Source: Hyphobacterium marinum
GTDB lineage: Bacteria; Pseudomonadota; Alphaproteobacteria; Caulobacterales; Maricaulaceae
DNA length: 64,000 bases
NCBI RefSeq assembly: GCF_036330325.1
Contig: NZ_JAZDRO010000004.1
Coordinates: 1 to 64,000 of the forward strand
Direction of reading: 5' to 3'
Under the pieces are notes generated by a model. That model saw nothing but the letters and a program-made list of their open reading frames with translations. It was not told where the DNA came from and did no database searches. Of the stretch, positions 15,486 through 23,968 are shown piece by piece. Position numbers and translations under genes: made by a program. Numbering within the stretch: the stretch's first letter is position 1; every line of letters begins with the position of its first letter.

Positions 15486-16652
15486 ATGCCGTGGAACGAG
15501 AATAACGGCGGCGGAGGCCCTTGGGGCTCCGGCGGGAATAACAATGGTGACCGCGGAAACAATCCGTGGGGCAATCGCGGCGGTTCGAACCGCCCCGGCG
15601 GCGGGGGACAGGAGCCCCCTGACCTCGACGAGCTGATTGCCCGCCTGAACCAGAGCCTCGGCCGCATGTTCGGCGGTGGCGGCGGCAAGCGTGGCGGATC
15701 GGGCGCCGGCGGCGGCAAGGGCGGGAATTTCCTGACCGTGCTGGTCGTCTTCCTGATCATCGGTGCCGGCGTGCTGTTCTGGCCGGGCCGCGCGATCTAT
15801 TCGGTTGGCCCTGAACAGGCCGGTGTCGTGCTGCGCTTTGGCGAATACGAACGCACCACCGCGCCGGGCCTGCACGTGAAACTGCCCTGGCCGATCGAGA
15901 CGGTCGAACTGCCGGAAGTCACCACGACCAATACGATTTCCATCGGTGCGAACAATCTGGCGGAAAGCCAGATGCTGACGCGCGACGAGAACATCGTCGA
16001 CATTGCCTTCGAGGTGCAGTGGCGGGTCAATCTGGCCTACGCTGACGGCGTACGCGACTACCTGTTCAACGTTCGCGATCCCGAAGCGACCGTTCGCGCG
16101 GTGGCCGAAAGCGCCATGCGCGAAGTCGTCGGTACGTCGGACCTTGTCCCGATCATCACCACGGCGCGGAGCGAGGTGTCGCAACGCACCCGTGACGTCA
16201 TGCAGGCGACACTCGACGAGTATGACGCCGGTATCCAGATCCTGCAGGTCAACCTGCAGCGTGCCCAGGCCCCGCAAAGCGTCATTGACGCCTTCCGCGA
16301 TGTCGACGCGGCGGCGCAGGATGCCGAGCGCGCCCGGCTCAACGCCACCGCCCACGCCAACAGCGTGATCCCGGCGGCGCGCGGTGAGGCGGCCAGCATC
16401 ACCCAGCAGGCCCAGGCCTATCGGGACTCGGTGATTGCCGAAGCCCAGGGTCAGGCCGACCGCTTCGTGGCGATCTACAACGAGTACACCCAGGCTCCGG
16501 AGGTCACGCGCCGCCGGATGTTCCTGGAAACCATGGAGCAGGTCCTCGGACGCTCCGAACTCATCATTCTCGACGAACAGGGAGGGGCTGTGCCCTATCT
16601 GCCTCTGGATCAACTTGGCCGGAACCGCGCTGCGGCGGGAGGTGACCAATGA
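15486..16652 (+). CDS. hflK: FtsH protease modulator HflK
   Basis: A 388-residue SPFH/Band-7 protein that forms the HflKC cage around the membrane protease FtsH. It has a Gly/Asn-rich N terminus (about 1-75, typical of HflK), one membrane segment (about 80-98), then the SPFH domain starting IYSVGPEQAGVVLRFGEY and a long Ala/Glu-rich helix (about 270-330). TTGGAGGAC precedes the ATG. Its stop overlaps the hflC start by 4 bp. Confidence 0.95.
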   Translation: MPWNENNGGGGPWGSGGNNNGDRGNNPWGNRGGSNRPGGGGQEPPDLDELIARLNQSLGRMFGGGGGKRGGSGAGGGKGGNFLTVLVVFLIIGAGVLFWPGRAIYSVGPEQAGVVLRFGEYERTTAPGLHVKLPWPIETVELPEVTTTNTISIGANNLAESQMLTRDENIVDIAFEVQWRVNLAYADGVRDYLFNVRDPEATVRAVAESAMREVVGTSDLVPIITTARSEVSQRTRDVMQATLDEYDAGIQILQVNLQRAQAPQSVIDAFRDVDAAAQDAERARLNATAHANSVIPAARGEAASITQQAQAYRDSVIAEAQGQADRFVAIYNEYTQAPEVTRRRMFLETMEQVLGRSELIILDEQGGAVPYLPLDQLGRNRAAAGGDQ

Positions 16653-17536
16653 GCCGTATTGTCACGATCTTCGGGTTCGTCCTTCTGATCGCAGCCGTGA
16701 TCGGCCTGTCGATGTCGGTCTTTACCGTGAACGAACGTGAACAGGCCCTGGTCCTGCGCTTTGGTGAACCGGTTGGAGCCGTCAACGAGAACGGCGACGA
16801 GGCTGGCCTGCACTTCAAGGTCCCGTTCGTGGACTCCGTGGTCATGTTTGACCGCCGGAATCTCGAATTCGACATGGACCCGGAAGAAATCCAGGCCGCC
16901 AACCAGGAGCGCCTCGTCGTTGACGCCTTCCTGCGTTACCGCATCGTCAATCCGCTACGCTTCTATCAGACGGTTCGCAACGAGAATGGCGCGCGCGCCC
17001 GTCTCGGCTCGATCATGGATGACAGCCTGCGCGGTGTGATCGGCTCGATCGCCTCCCAGGACGTGATCTCCGGCCAGCGTTCCGCCTTAATGGACCGGGT
17101 GCAGGCCGCTGTGGACGCCCAGGTCGCGACCCAGGACCTCGGCATCGACGTCATCGACGTACGGATCCTGCGCGCCGACCTGCCCCAGCAGATTGCCGAA
17201 CGGGTCTTCCAGCGGATGCGCTCCGAGCGTGAGCAGGAAGCGGCCCGGATCCGCGCTGAAGGTGAACAGGTGGCCCGGGAAATCCGTGCCGCAGCCGACC
17301 GTGACGCGACCATCATCCGTGCCGAAGCCCGCGCCGAAGGCGAGCGGCTGCGCGGTGAGGGCGATGCCCGCCGGAACGCCATCTATGCGGAAGCCTATAA
17401 CCGGGATGCGGAGTTCTTCTCCTTTTACCGCTCGCTGGATGCCTATCGCCTGGCGGTGCGCGAAGGCACCCCGATCGTCATTCCGCCGGATAGCGAATTC
17501 TTCCGCTATTTCCGCAATCAGGACGGCGGCGAGTAA
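16649..17536 (+). CDS. hflC: FtsH protease modulator HflC
   Basis: A 295-residue partner of HflK. N-terminal membrane anchor (about 5-24), SPFH domain starting FTVNEREQALVLRFGEPVG, and the characteristic charged coiled coil around ERMRSEREQEAARIRAEGE. It controls FtsH turnover of membrane proteins from the periplasmic side. It is coupled to hflK through ATGA, and a strong terminator follows at 17618. Confidence 0.95.
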   Translation: MSRIVTIFGFVLLIAAVIGLSMSVFTVNEREQALVLRFGEPVGAVNENGDEAGLHFKVPFVDSVVMFDRRNLEFDMDPEEIQAANQERLVVDAFLRYRIVNPLRFYQTVRNENGARARLGSIMDDSLRGVIGSIASQDVISGQRSALMDRVQAAVDAQVATQDLGIDVIDVRILRADLPQQIAERVFQRMRSEREQEAARIRAEGEQVAREIRAAADRDATIIRAEARAEGERLRGEGDARRNAIYAEAYNRDAEFFSFYRSLDAYRLAVREGTPIVIPPDSEFFRYFRNQDGGE

Positions 17537-17617
17537 CCGCTTTGTTGTTGATGGCAATCCGATGACGATTGCGTCAGCGCGGGTTGCCGTTGAAAGCCTG
17601 AAGCGGCAAGAGTAAAC

Positions 17618-17650
17618 GGGGCCGGGCAGACATGCCCGGCCCCTTGTTTT
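17618..17650 (+). terminator. Rho-independent terminator after hflC
   Basis: A perfect 10-bp stem, GGGGCCGGGC at 17618-17627 and GCCCGGCCCC at 17634-17643, with a 6-base loop, followed by TTGTTTT. It ends only 14 bp before the protease start, so the protease gene probably gets read-through or a promoter embedded here. Confidence 0.85.
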
Positions 17651-17664
17651 ATCGGAGTATGCCC

Positions 17665-19044
17665 ATGCGCGTCTTTCTCGCCTTCTTCGCGATCCTTCTG
17701 GTCAGCGGAGCGGCCCACGCGCAGCGCTTTCCGTCCGAAGGCTTTGCCGACCTCAATGAGCGGCTCTCGCCCGCGGTCGTGAACATTTCCGCCGCGCAGC
17801 GTGTTGGTGGCGAAGCGGGCCTGCCGGCCTTCCCCGAAGGCTCGCCGCTGGAACGGTTCAACCAGCTCTTTGGCGACGACGCGCCGCGCATTGCCAACTC
17901 GCTGGGCTCGGGCTTCGTTATCGACCCCGATGGTGTCGTCGTCACCAATAACCACGTCATCGACGAGGCCGACGAGGTCGAGGTCACCTTTCCCGATGGC
18001 CGGACCTTCCCGGCCGAAATTGTCGGGCGTGACCCCGCGACCGATCTCGCCGTTCTGCGTATCCAGTCCGACGATCCCTTTCCCCATGTCAGCTTTGGCG
18101 ATTCCGACGCGGCGCGGGTGGGTGACTGGGTCATTGCTATCGGCAACCCGTTCGGCCTGGGCGGTTCGCTGACGGCGGGCGTCATTTCGGCGCGCGGACG
18201 TGATGCCGGTGGTCAATATGACGACTACATCCAGACCGATGTCGCGATTAACACCGGCAATTCCGGTGGCCCGCTCTTCAATCTCGATGGCGAGGTCGTG
18301 GGCGTGAACACGCTCATCTATTCGCCGACGGGTGCCAGCGTCGGCATCAGCTTTTCCATTCCGTCCGCCATTGCAGAACCCGTCGTCAGCCAGCTGCTCG
18401 AATTCGGCGAAACCCGGCGCGGCTGGCTTGGCGTGAACGTCCGCCCGGTTAACGCCGGCGTCGCCGAGGCACTGGGGCTGGGTAGCCCGCGCGGCGCGGT
18501 GATTTCCGCCGTCGATCCGGATGGTCCGGCGGCTGCGGCTGGTATCCAGCAAGGCGATGTCGTCCTGCGCTTCGATGGCCGTCTCGTCCCGGACTCGCGC
18601 TCCCTGCCGCGCTTCGTGGCTGAAACCGAGATTGGCCGCCGGGTCGAGATCGTCCTCAATCGCCGGGGCCAGTCCCGCACCGTGACGGCGACCGTCGAGC
18701 GATTGGAAGAAGAAGGCGCACCGGCATCCACCCCCCGGACCGCAACCCAGACCCCGGTCAATGGCGGCGAAGTCGCCGGACTGACACTAGCTGTGCTGGA
18801 TGATGCCTCGCGCCGCCGCTGGCGCGTTCACGCCGATGCCGCGGGTGTGCTGGTGACGGCAGTCGATCCGACCAGCGACGCGGCGGGCAAGGTGCGCGCA
18901 GGCGATGTTATCGAGGAAGTGGCTTTCACCCGCGTGGAAACCATCGCCGATGTCCGCCGCCTCGTCGGCGAGGCCAATGGCGAGCCGGTCCTCTTCACGC
19001 TCAATCGCGGCGGGCAATTCGTCCTGCAGACGCTGGAGCCGTGA
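17665..19044 (+). CDS. Do/DegP-family periplasmic serine protease
   Basis: A 459-residue periplasmic protease/chaperone with a signal peptide (to about AHA-Q, residue 20). The trypsin-like triad is visible in NNHVID (His), DPATDLAVLRI (Asp) and GNSGGPLFN (Ser). A PDZ domain follows (GWLGVNVRPV... GIQQGDVVLRFDG), and a second PDZ-like segment ends the protein. The ATG at 17665 was preferred to 17659 because GGAG lies 7 bases before it. The hflKC-deg order is common in alphaproteobacteria and joins membrane and envelope quality control. Confidence 0.94.
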   Translation: MRVFLAFFAILLVSGAAHAQRFPSEGFADLNERLSPAVVNISAAQRVGGEAGLPAFPEGSPLERFNQLFGDDAPRIANSLGSGFVIDPDGVVVTNNHVIDEADEVEVTFPDGRTFPAEIVGRDPATDLAVLRIQSDDPFPHVSFGDSDAARVGDWVIAIGNPFGLGGSLTAGVISARGRDAGGQYDDYIQTDVAINTGNSGGPLFNLDGEVVGVNTLIYSPTGASVGISFSIPSAIAEPVVSQLLEFGETRRGWLGVNVRPVNAGVAEALGLGSPRGAVISAVDPDGPAAAAGIQQGDVVLRFDGRLVPDSRSLPRFVAETEIGRRVEIVLNRRGQSRTVTATVERLEEEGAPASTPRTATQTPVNGGEVAGLTLAVLDDASRRRWRVHADAAGVLVTAVDPTSDAAGKVRAGDVIEEVAFTRVETIADVRRLVGEANGEPVLFTLNRGGQFVLQTLEP

Positions 19045-19973
19045 GCGGGCACGCGCGTCCGGTTCTCCTCGTTGGCGGACCGACCGCGTCCGGCAAGACC
19101 GCGCTCGCGCTGACCGCGGCACGTGAGCTTGGCGGTGAAATCATCAACGCCGACTCCATGCAGATATACCGGGAAATTCCGATCCTCTCGGCCCAGCCGT
19201 CTGTCGACGAGCGCGGTGATATCCCCCATCACCTCTTTGGTGTTCTCCCCGTGGAGGACGCTGGCTCGACCGGCTGGTGGTCGCGCGAAACCGTCCGGCT
19301 GATCACCGACATTCGCGGCCGGGGCCGTATTCCGGTCATTGTCGGGGGGACCGGGCTCTATTTCAGCGCGCTGACCGACGGGATCGCCGACATTCCCGAA
19401 ACCACGTCCGAAGCCCGGGCCGAGGCGGACCGTCTCGAAGAGGCCGGTATGGACGTTCTGCGGGCTGCGGCGGAACGCTACGATCCTGACGCCGCCGCGC
19501 GGGCGAAGGGTGATGACCGGGCCCGTCTGCGCCGCATTGTCGAAGTCGGTGTCAGTACCGGCCGCGCGATCTCGGAGTTTCAGGCCGATACGCGCCCCGC
19601 GCTGCCCCCCGGTGACTGGACCGGGATCGTCATCGAACCGGACCGCGAAGCCCTCTACGCCCGGATCGACGCCCGCTTCGAAGCCATGCTGTCAGACGGG
19701 GCGTGGGAGGAAGCCAAGGCCCTGCAGGGACACAATCGACGGCTCCCGGCGCTCAAGGCTGTCGGCCTGCCCTGGCTTCTGGCCCATCTCGATGGCGAGA
19801 TCGACGCGGACACGGCGATCGCCCATGCCAAGCGCGACAGCCGCCGCTATGCCAAGCGGCAATACACCTGGTTTCGCAACCAGTGTTCCAATTGGTCACG
19901 AATTCGTACGCTTGACGTCAGGAAGGCCGAAGCAGAGTTTCGCGCCCTCAACCGGGGGCCGAATCTGAACTAA
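19041..19973 (+). CDS. miaA: tRNA dimethylallyltransferase
   Basis: A 310-residue enzyme that adds a dimethylallyl group to A37 of tRNAs reading UNN codons. P-loop GGPTASGKTALA at about residues 10-21, INADSMQIYREIPILSAQP (about 35-53), and the VGGTGLYFSALTDG motif near 100 are all typical. The start is a GTG overlapping the protease stop (GTGA). In many relatives miaA is followed by ilvB-ilvH-ilvC; here only an ilvC-like gene is found. Confidence 0.96.
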   Translation: MSGHARPVLLVGGPTASGKTALALTAARELGGEIINADSMQIYREIPILSAQPSVDERGDIPHHLFGVLPVEDAGSTGWWSRETVRLITDIRGRGRIPVIVGGTGLYFSALTDGIADIPETTSEARAEADRLEEAGMDVLRAAAERYDPDAAARAKGDDRARLRRIVEVGVSTGRAISEFQADTRPALPPGDWTGIVIEPDREALYARIDARFEAMLSDGAWEEAKALQGHNRRLPALKAVGLPWLLAHLDGEIDADTAIAHAKRDSRRYAKRQYTWFRNQCSNWSRIRTLDVRKAEAEFRALNRGPNLN

Positions 19974-19986
19974 GGATACCGATGCC

Positions 19987-20463
19987 ATGACCCGTACGCT
20001 TTTTCTTGCCGCCAGCCTTGCCTTTCTCAGCACTCCGGCGGCGTTTTCCGACCCCGCCGATGACGCGCTGGCCGGCGCGATGCAGGCCGACCGCGACTTT
20101 GCCGCCATGGCCGCGCGCGATGGACTGGGTGAAGCCTTTCGGCACTACGCTACCAGTGATGCGCGCCTGATCGGACCGAACAGTGACGATATCGTCGGTC
20201 CCGACGCGATCGCCGCGGCCCGCCAACTGCCCGAAGGCGCGATCCTGCACTGGGATCCGCGCGGCGGCTATGCCGGCGAGGCGGGCGATTTCGCCGTGAC
20301 CTATGGCAGCTGGGGCTTCTACCCGGACGGAAACCGTGACGCCGATCCGGCTGCGACCGGTGACTACATCACGGTCTGGCGGCTGGAAAACGGCGAATGG
20401 CGTTACGTCCTGGACGGCGGCAATTCTGATACGCCCCAGCCGCCCGCTGCTGACACCGAATGA
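19987..20463 (+). CDS. Secreted SnoaL/DUF4440-like protein
   Basis: 158 residues with a signal peptide (about 1-20, cleavage after AAF-S). The remainder has the length and pattern of a cone-fold NTF2/DUF4440 protein: an early helix DRDFAAMAARDGLGEAFRHY, a G(P)xAIAAARQLPEG turn, then strands ending YITVWRLENGEWRYVLDGG. No catalytic residues can be named. It lies 13 bp after miaA, and its stop overlaps the KARI start (ATGA). Confidence 0.75.
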   Translation: MTRTLFLAASLAFLSTPAAFSDPADDALAGAMQADRDFAAMAARDGLGEAFRHYATSDARLIGPNSDDIVGPDAIAAARQLPEGAILHWDPRGGYAGEAGDFAVTYGSWGFYPDGNRDADPAATGDYITVWRLENGEWRYVLDGGNSDTPQPPAADTE

Positions 20464-21434
20464 CCCCGATTGGCGATCTCTCCGCGCTTGACGGGCGCAG
20501 GATCGCCATCGTCGGCTATGGGAATCATGGCCGCTCGCACGCGCTCAATCTGCGCGATAGCGGGATTGGGAACATCGTCATTGGTCTGCGCGCCGGCTCG
20601 CCCTCGATGGAGACGGCGAAGGCTGACGGCTTCGAAGCGGTGACGGTAGCGAAAGCGGCGGCAAGGGCGGACATCGTCTCCATCCTCGCCGCCGACGAAG
20701 CCCACGCCTCGATCTGGGCTGACGACATTGCGCCGAACCGGCCCCGGGGCCAGGCGCTCATCTTCTGCCATGGCTATTCGATCCGCTATGGCCTCGTTGA
20801 ACCGTCGGAGGACGCCGACGTCATCCTCGCGGCCGCCAAGGGGCCGGGCGGCGCGGTGCGGACCGAATACGAGAAGGGCGGCGGGCTGATCGGCTATTGG
20901 GCCGTGCATCAGAACCCGTCCGGCGAGGCCGAAGCGATCGCAAAGGCCTATCTCGAAGGCATCGGATCGGGCCGGGTCGGGATATTCGAAACCTCGTTCG
21001 AGGAAGAGGCCGTCTCCGACCTCTTCGGCGAGCAGGCGGTCCTCGTCGGCGGCATGGTGGCGCTGGCGAAAGCTTCTTTCGAGCGCCTTACCGCCGCCGG
21101 GGTCAGCCCGCGCATGGCTTATATCGATTGCGTGCACGAGTTGAAATATCTCGCCGACCTGATCCAGGCGCGCGGCATTGAAGGCATGTATGAGGCGATA
21201 TCCGACACCGCCGAGTTTGGCGCGCGCCTGACCGAACCCAACCTGGCCAAGGCCGTGGGACCTGAATTCGAATGCCTGCTGAGCAATATTCGCAGCGGCG
21301 ACTTCGCCCGCGACTGGAACGCCGAACATGCCGCCGGGGCCCCGCGCATGGCGCAGTGGCGGGAGGCAGGCCGCGCCGAACCGGTCGAAACCGCAGGCCG
21401 CGAGCTGAGGTCCCGGCTCAAAAAGCGGACTTGA
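20460..21434 (+). CDS. Divergent class I ketol-acid reductoisomerase
   Basis: A 324-residue relative of IlvC, which converts acetolactate to dihydroxy-isovalerate with NADPH. The Rossmann start IVGYGNHGRSHALNLRDSG and the metal motif SDLFGEQAVLVGG are clear, and the catalytic His (CHG), Lys (AAKGPG) and Asp/Glu of DLFGEQ remain. However, the usual ECLHE reads DCVHE (a metal-site Glu is now Asp), ISNTAEYG reads ISDTAEFG, and KGPGHTVR reads KGPGGAVR. No ilvB or ilvH is nearby. It may be an active but altered KARI or a paralogue with another substrate. Confidence 0.8.
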   Translation: MTPIGDLSALDGRRIAIVGYGNHGRSHALNLRDSGIGNIVIGLRAGSPSMETAKADGFEAVTVAKAAARADIVSILAADEAHASIWADDIAPNRPRGQALIFCHGYSIRYGLVEPSEDADVILAAAKGPGGAVRTEYEKGGGLIGYWAVHQNPSGEAEAIAKAYLEGIGSGRVGIFETSFEEEAVSDLFGEQAVLVGGMVALAKASFERLTAAGVSPRMAYIDCVHELKYLADLIQARGIEGMYEAISDTAEFGARLTEPNLAKAVGPEFECLLSNIRSGDFARDWNAEHAAGAPRMAQWREAGRAEPVETAGRELRSRLKKRT

Positions 21435-21514
21435 GCGCGCCGGTGTTGTAGGCTAGGGGCGAGCCTCGTAGGTTGCGGCCGCGCGGCAAAACCCGCGCGA
21501 GAGGGATTACCGTC

Positions 21515-22021
21515 ATGGCATTCAAACCGGTCAAGGCACGGCCATATGGCGAGGCCAAAGCCGTCGTCGCCCGCCTGTTCGAGGAAGCCGGAGGGGTGCC
21601 GGCCGTCATGGAGATGCTGGAATTGTCACGGACGCGCGTCTATGCGCTCGCCGATCCGGACTCCAGCAATGACATCTCCTATACGCGCGTGGCCAAGCTG
21701 ACCGAGGCAACCGGTGCCACCGCCGCGGCCAAGGATCTCGCCTTTCTCGCCGGGGGCATTTTCATGCCGCTTGATCGCGATGACGACGACAACTGGCTGA
21801 CGCTGGCGGGCGAAGCCAGCCGTCGCCACGCCCGCAACATTGCCGCCCTGATGGATTCCTTAAGCGAGACCGAACGTTCACCCGGTGTGATCGACCAGGA
21901 AGAGGCCCGCGAAATCCTTGAAGTGCTCGACCAGCAACTCTCCGTGTTGGCGCGGCAACGAGCCAAGCTGGCGCGGATCGCGGCGGGCGAACCCGATACC
22001 GCCTCGGAGACCAAGTCCTGA
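21515..22021 (+). CDS. Uncharacterised protein with a possible helix-turn-helix
   Basis: 168 residues, not recognised. Residues about 8-45 (GEAKAVVARLF, then GVPAVMEMLELSRTRVYALAD) look like a helix-turn-helix with SRTRVYAL as recognition helix; residues 120-165 are a charged helix, perhaps for dimerisation. A DNA-binding regulator is a guess. The start at 21515 was chosen over 21473 because the upstream 14 residues are basic and unstructured. Confidence 0.6.
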   Translation: MAFKPVKARPYGEAKAVVARLFEEAGGVPAVMEMLELSRTRVYALADPDSSNDISYTRVAKLTEATGATAAAKDLAFLAGGIFMPLDRDDDDNWLTLAGEASRRHARNIAALMDSLSETERSPGVIDQEEAREILEVLDQQLSVLARQRAKLARIAAGEPDTASETKS

Positions 22022-22063
22022 CACGGCGGTCCTGCCGACTGGCCCACCGCCCGGAAATCCGTG

Positions 22064-22777
22064 ATGTCGTTTCGTAAATTCATCGACTTCTTCACCCACA
22101 TGGACGCGCGCGCGCTGCGCGCCAGTCTGATCTCGATCGCGCTCCTGGTCGTCGTCGGCCTGATCTTCGTCTTCGGAAAACTCTTTTTCGGGGCGGATGC
22201 GGACGCGCTGGGCGAAATTTTCGACCAGGCGGCGAGCCGCTGGTACGCGCTTCCTGCGACGATCCTGATTTACATACTCCTGTCCTTTGTCGGTGCACCG
22301 CAATTCGTGCTGATGGCGGCGACCGTACTGGCTTTCGGGCCGGTCAACGGCTTCATATTCGCGTGGATCGCGACGATGTGCTCGGCCAGCGTCAATTTCT
22401 GGATTGCCCGACTCGCCGGGGCAGACGTACTCAAGCGCTTCGGCGGCAACTGGATGAACCGCGCCTCCGAATTCGTTGGGCGTAACGGGCTGCTCGCCAG
22501 CGCGCTGGTCCGCATCGTGCCCTCCGGTCCCTATATCGTCGTCAATATGGCCTTCGGTCTGTCTCCGACACCGTATTGGGCCTTTGCGACCGGTACCGGG
22601 CTGGGAATCACACCCAAAATTCTGGTCGTGGGTCTGACCGGGCAGGGACTGATCGCCATGATCTCGGGGCAAAGCCTGCTGCTGGCGGGAACATTGGCCT
22701 TTGCCTTCGCAGTCTGGCTGGCGATGATGCTGCTGGCGCGCCGCCGTCTGCCGCACACCGACACCGAAGAAGAATAG
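22064..22777 (+). CDS. TVP38/TMEM64-family membrane protein
   Basis: A 237-residue inner-membrane protein of the VTT/SNARE-associated (DedA-like) group. The hallmark runs through FVGAPQFVLMAATVLAFGPVNGF with a following charged loop, then R-I-V-P-S-GPYIVVNMAFGLSPTPYWAF and GTGLGITPKI. Members are linked to lipid scrambling, but the role here is unproven. It follows the previous gene by 42 bp. A GTG three bases upstream is an alternative start. Confidence 0.85.
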   Translation: MSFRKFIDFFTHMDARALRASLISIALLVVVGLIFVFGKLFFGADADALGEIFDQAASRWYALPATILIYILLSFVGAPQFVLMAATVLAFGPVNGFIFAWIATMCSASVNFWIARLAGADVLKRFGGNWMNRASEFVGRNGLLASALVRIVPSGPYIVVNMAFGLSPTPYWAFATGTGLGITPKILVVGLTGQGLIAMISGQSLLLAGTLAFAFAVWLAMMLLARRRLPHTDTEEE

Positions 22778-22894
22778 CCTTGACGCGTGGCTGCAAAGCC
22801 GCGCTTGCAATCAAGAGCGCGTCATCGCACAAGGAATATCCTGTTTCATCACGTAGCGCTTGCTCCACTTGGCGCCCAGCTCGTCCGGCCTCCC

Positions 22895-23935
22895 ATGATC
22901 AACAGCCTGTTCGGTTTCCTATCCGCTGATATCGCAATCGACCTCGGCACGGCCAACACGCTGGTCTATGTCAAGGGACGCGGCGTGGTCCTGAACGAAC
23001 CGTCTGTCGTGGCCTACAAGGTCGAGAAGGGACGCAAACACGTCCAGGCCGTTGGTGCGGAAGCGAAAATGATGCTCGGCAAGACACCGGGCAATGTCGA
23101 AGCCATCCGCCCGATGCGCGACGGTGTGATTGCCGATTTCGATGTGGCGGAAGAGATGATCCGCTACTTCATCAAGAAGGTGCACAACCGCCAGACCTTT
23201 ACCTCGCCGCAGGTCGTGATCTGCGTGCCGTCCGGGGCGACGGCGGTGGAACGCCGCGCGATCTATGAGTCCGCGCGCCTGGCCGGTGCCCGCAAGGTCT
23301 ATCTGATCGACGAACCTATGGCCGCCGCGGTCGGTGCCGGCCTGCCGATCGACGAGCCGACCGGCTCGATGATCGTCGATATTGGCGGCGGCACGACGGA
23401 AGTCGCCGTGATGTCGCTCTCGGGCATCGTCTATTCGCGCTCGGTTCGCGTGGGCGGTGACAAGATGGACGAGTCCATCATCAGCTATATCCGCCGGTCG
23501 GCGAATTTGTTGATCGGGGAAACCAGCGCGGAACGGATCAAGAAGGAAATCGGCTCGGCCATGCCACCGCTGAAAGGCGAGGGGCTGGCGCTGGATATCA
23601 AGGGCCGCGACCTGATGAATGGCGTGCCACGCGAGATTTCCGTGACCGAAGCCATGATCGCCGACGCCCTGTCCGAACCGGTCGAACAGATCGTCGAGGC
23701 GGTGAAGCAGGCGCTCGAAGCCACGCCGCCGGAACTCGCCGCCGACATTGTCGACAAGGGTATCGTTCTGACCGGTGGCGGCGCGCTGCTGCGCAATCTC
23801 GATTCGGAACTGCGCGAGCGTACCGGACTGCCGGTCAGCCTCGCCGACGAACCGCTCTCCTGCGTCGTGTTCGGATGCGGCAAGGCGATTGAAAACCTTA
23901 AGATTTGGCGACCCATATTGTCCGAAGCGGTGTAG
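22895..23935 (+). CDS. mreB: Rod-shape-determining protein MreB
   Basis: A 346-residue bacterial actin that guides lateral cell-wall synthesis. It begins with the phosphate-1 motif DIAIDLGTANTLVYVKGRG and has VCVPSGATAVERRAI, the phosphate-2 motif IVDIGGGTTEVAVMS, and LTGGGALLRNLD near the C terminus. The start was set at 22895 because MreB proteins begin a few residues before the DLGTANT strand; the in-frame extension upstream is not family-like. First gene of the mreBCD-mrdA-rodA cluster. Confidence 0.97.
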   Translation: MINSLFGFLSADIAIDLGTANTLVYVKGRGVVLNEPSVVAYKVEKGRKHVQAVGAEAKMMLGKTPGNVEAIRPMRDGVIADFDVAEEMIRYFIKKVHNRQTFTSPQVVICVPSGATAVERRAIYESARLAGARKVYLIDEPMAAAVGAGLPIDEPTGSMIVDIGGGTTEVAVMSLSGIVYSRSVRVGGDKMDESIISYIRRSANLLIGETSAERIKKEIGSAMPPLKGEGLALDIKGRDLMNGVPREISVTEAMIADALSEPVEQIVEAVKQALEATPPELAADIVDKGIVLTGGGALLRNLDSELRERTGLPVSLADEPLSCVVFGCGKAIENLKIWRPILSEAV

Positions 23936-23968
23936 TCGGTTCGCACCGCGTGGCGGGAGAACTTCGAA

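Noticed and set aside
14814..16649. A 611-codon minus-strand open frame across thyA, folA and hflK
   Set aside because: It lies over three well-supported genes and has the Arg/Gly/Asp composition of an antisense GC-rich frame.
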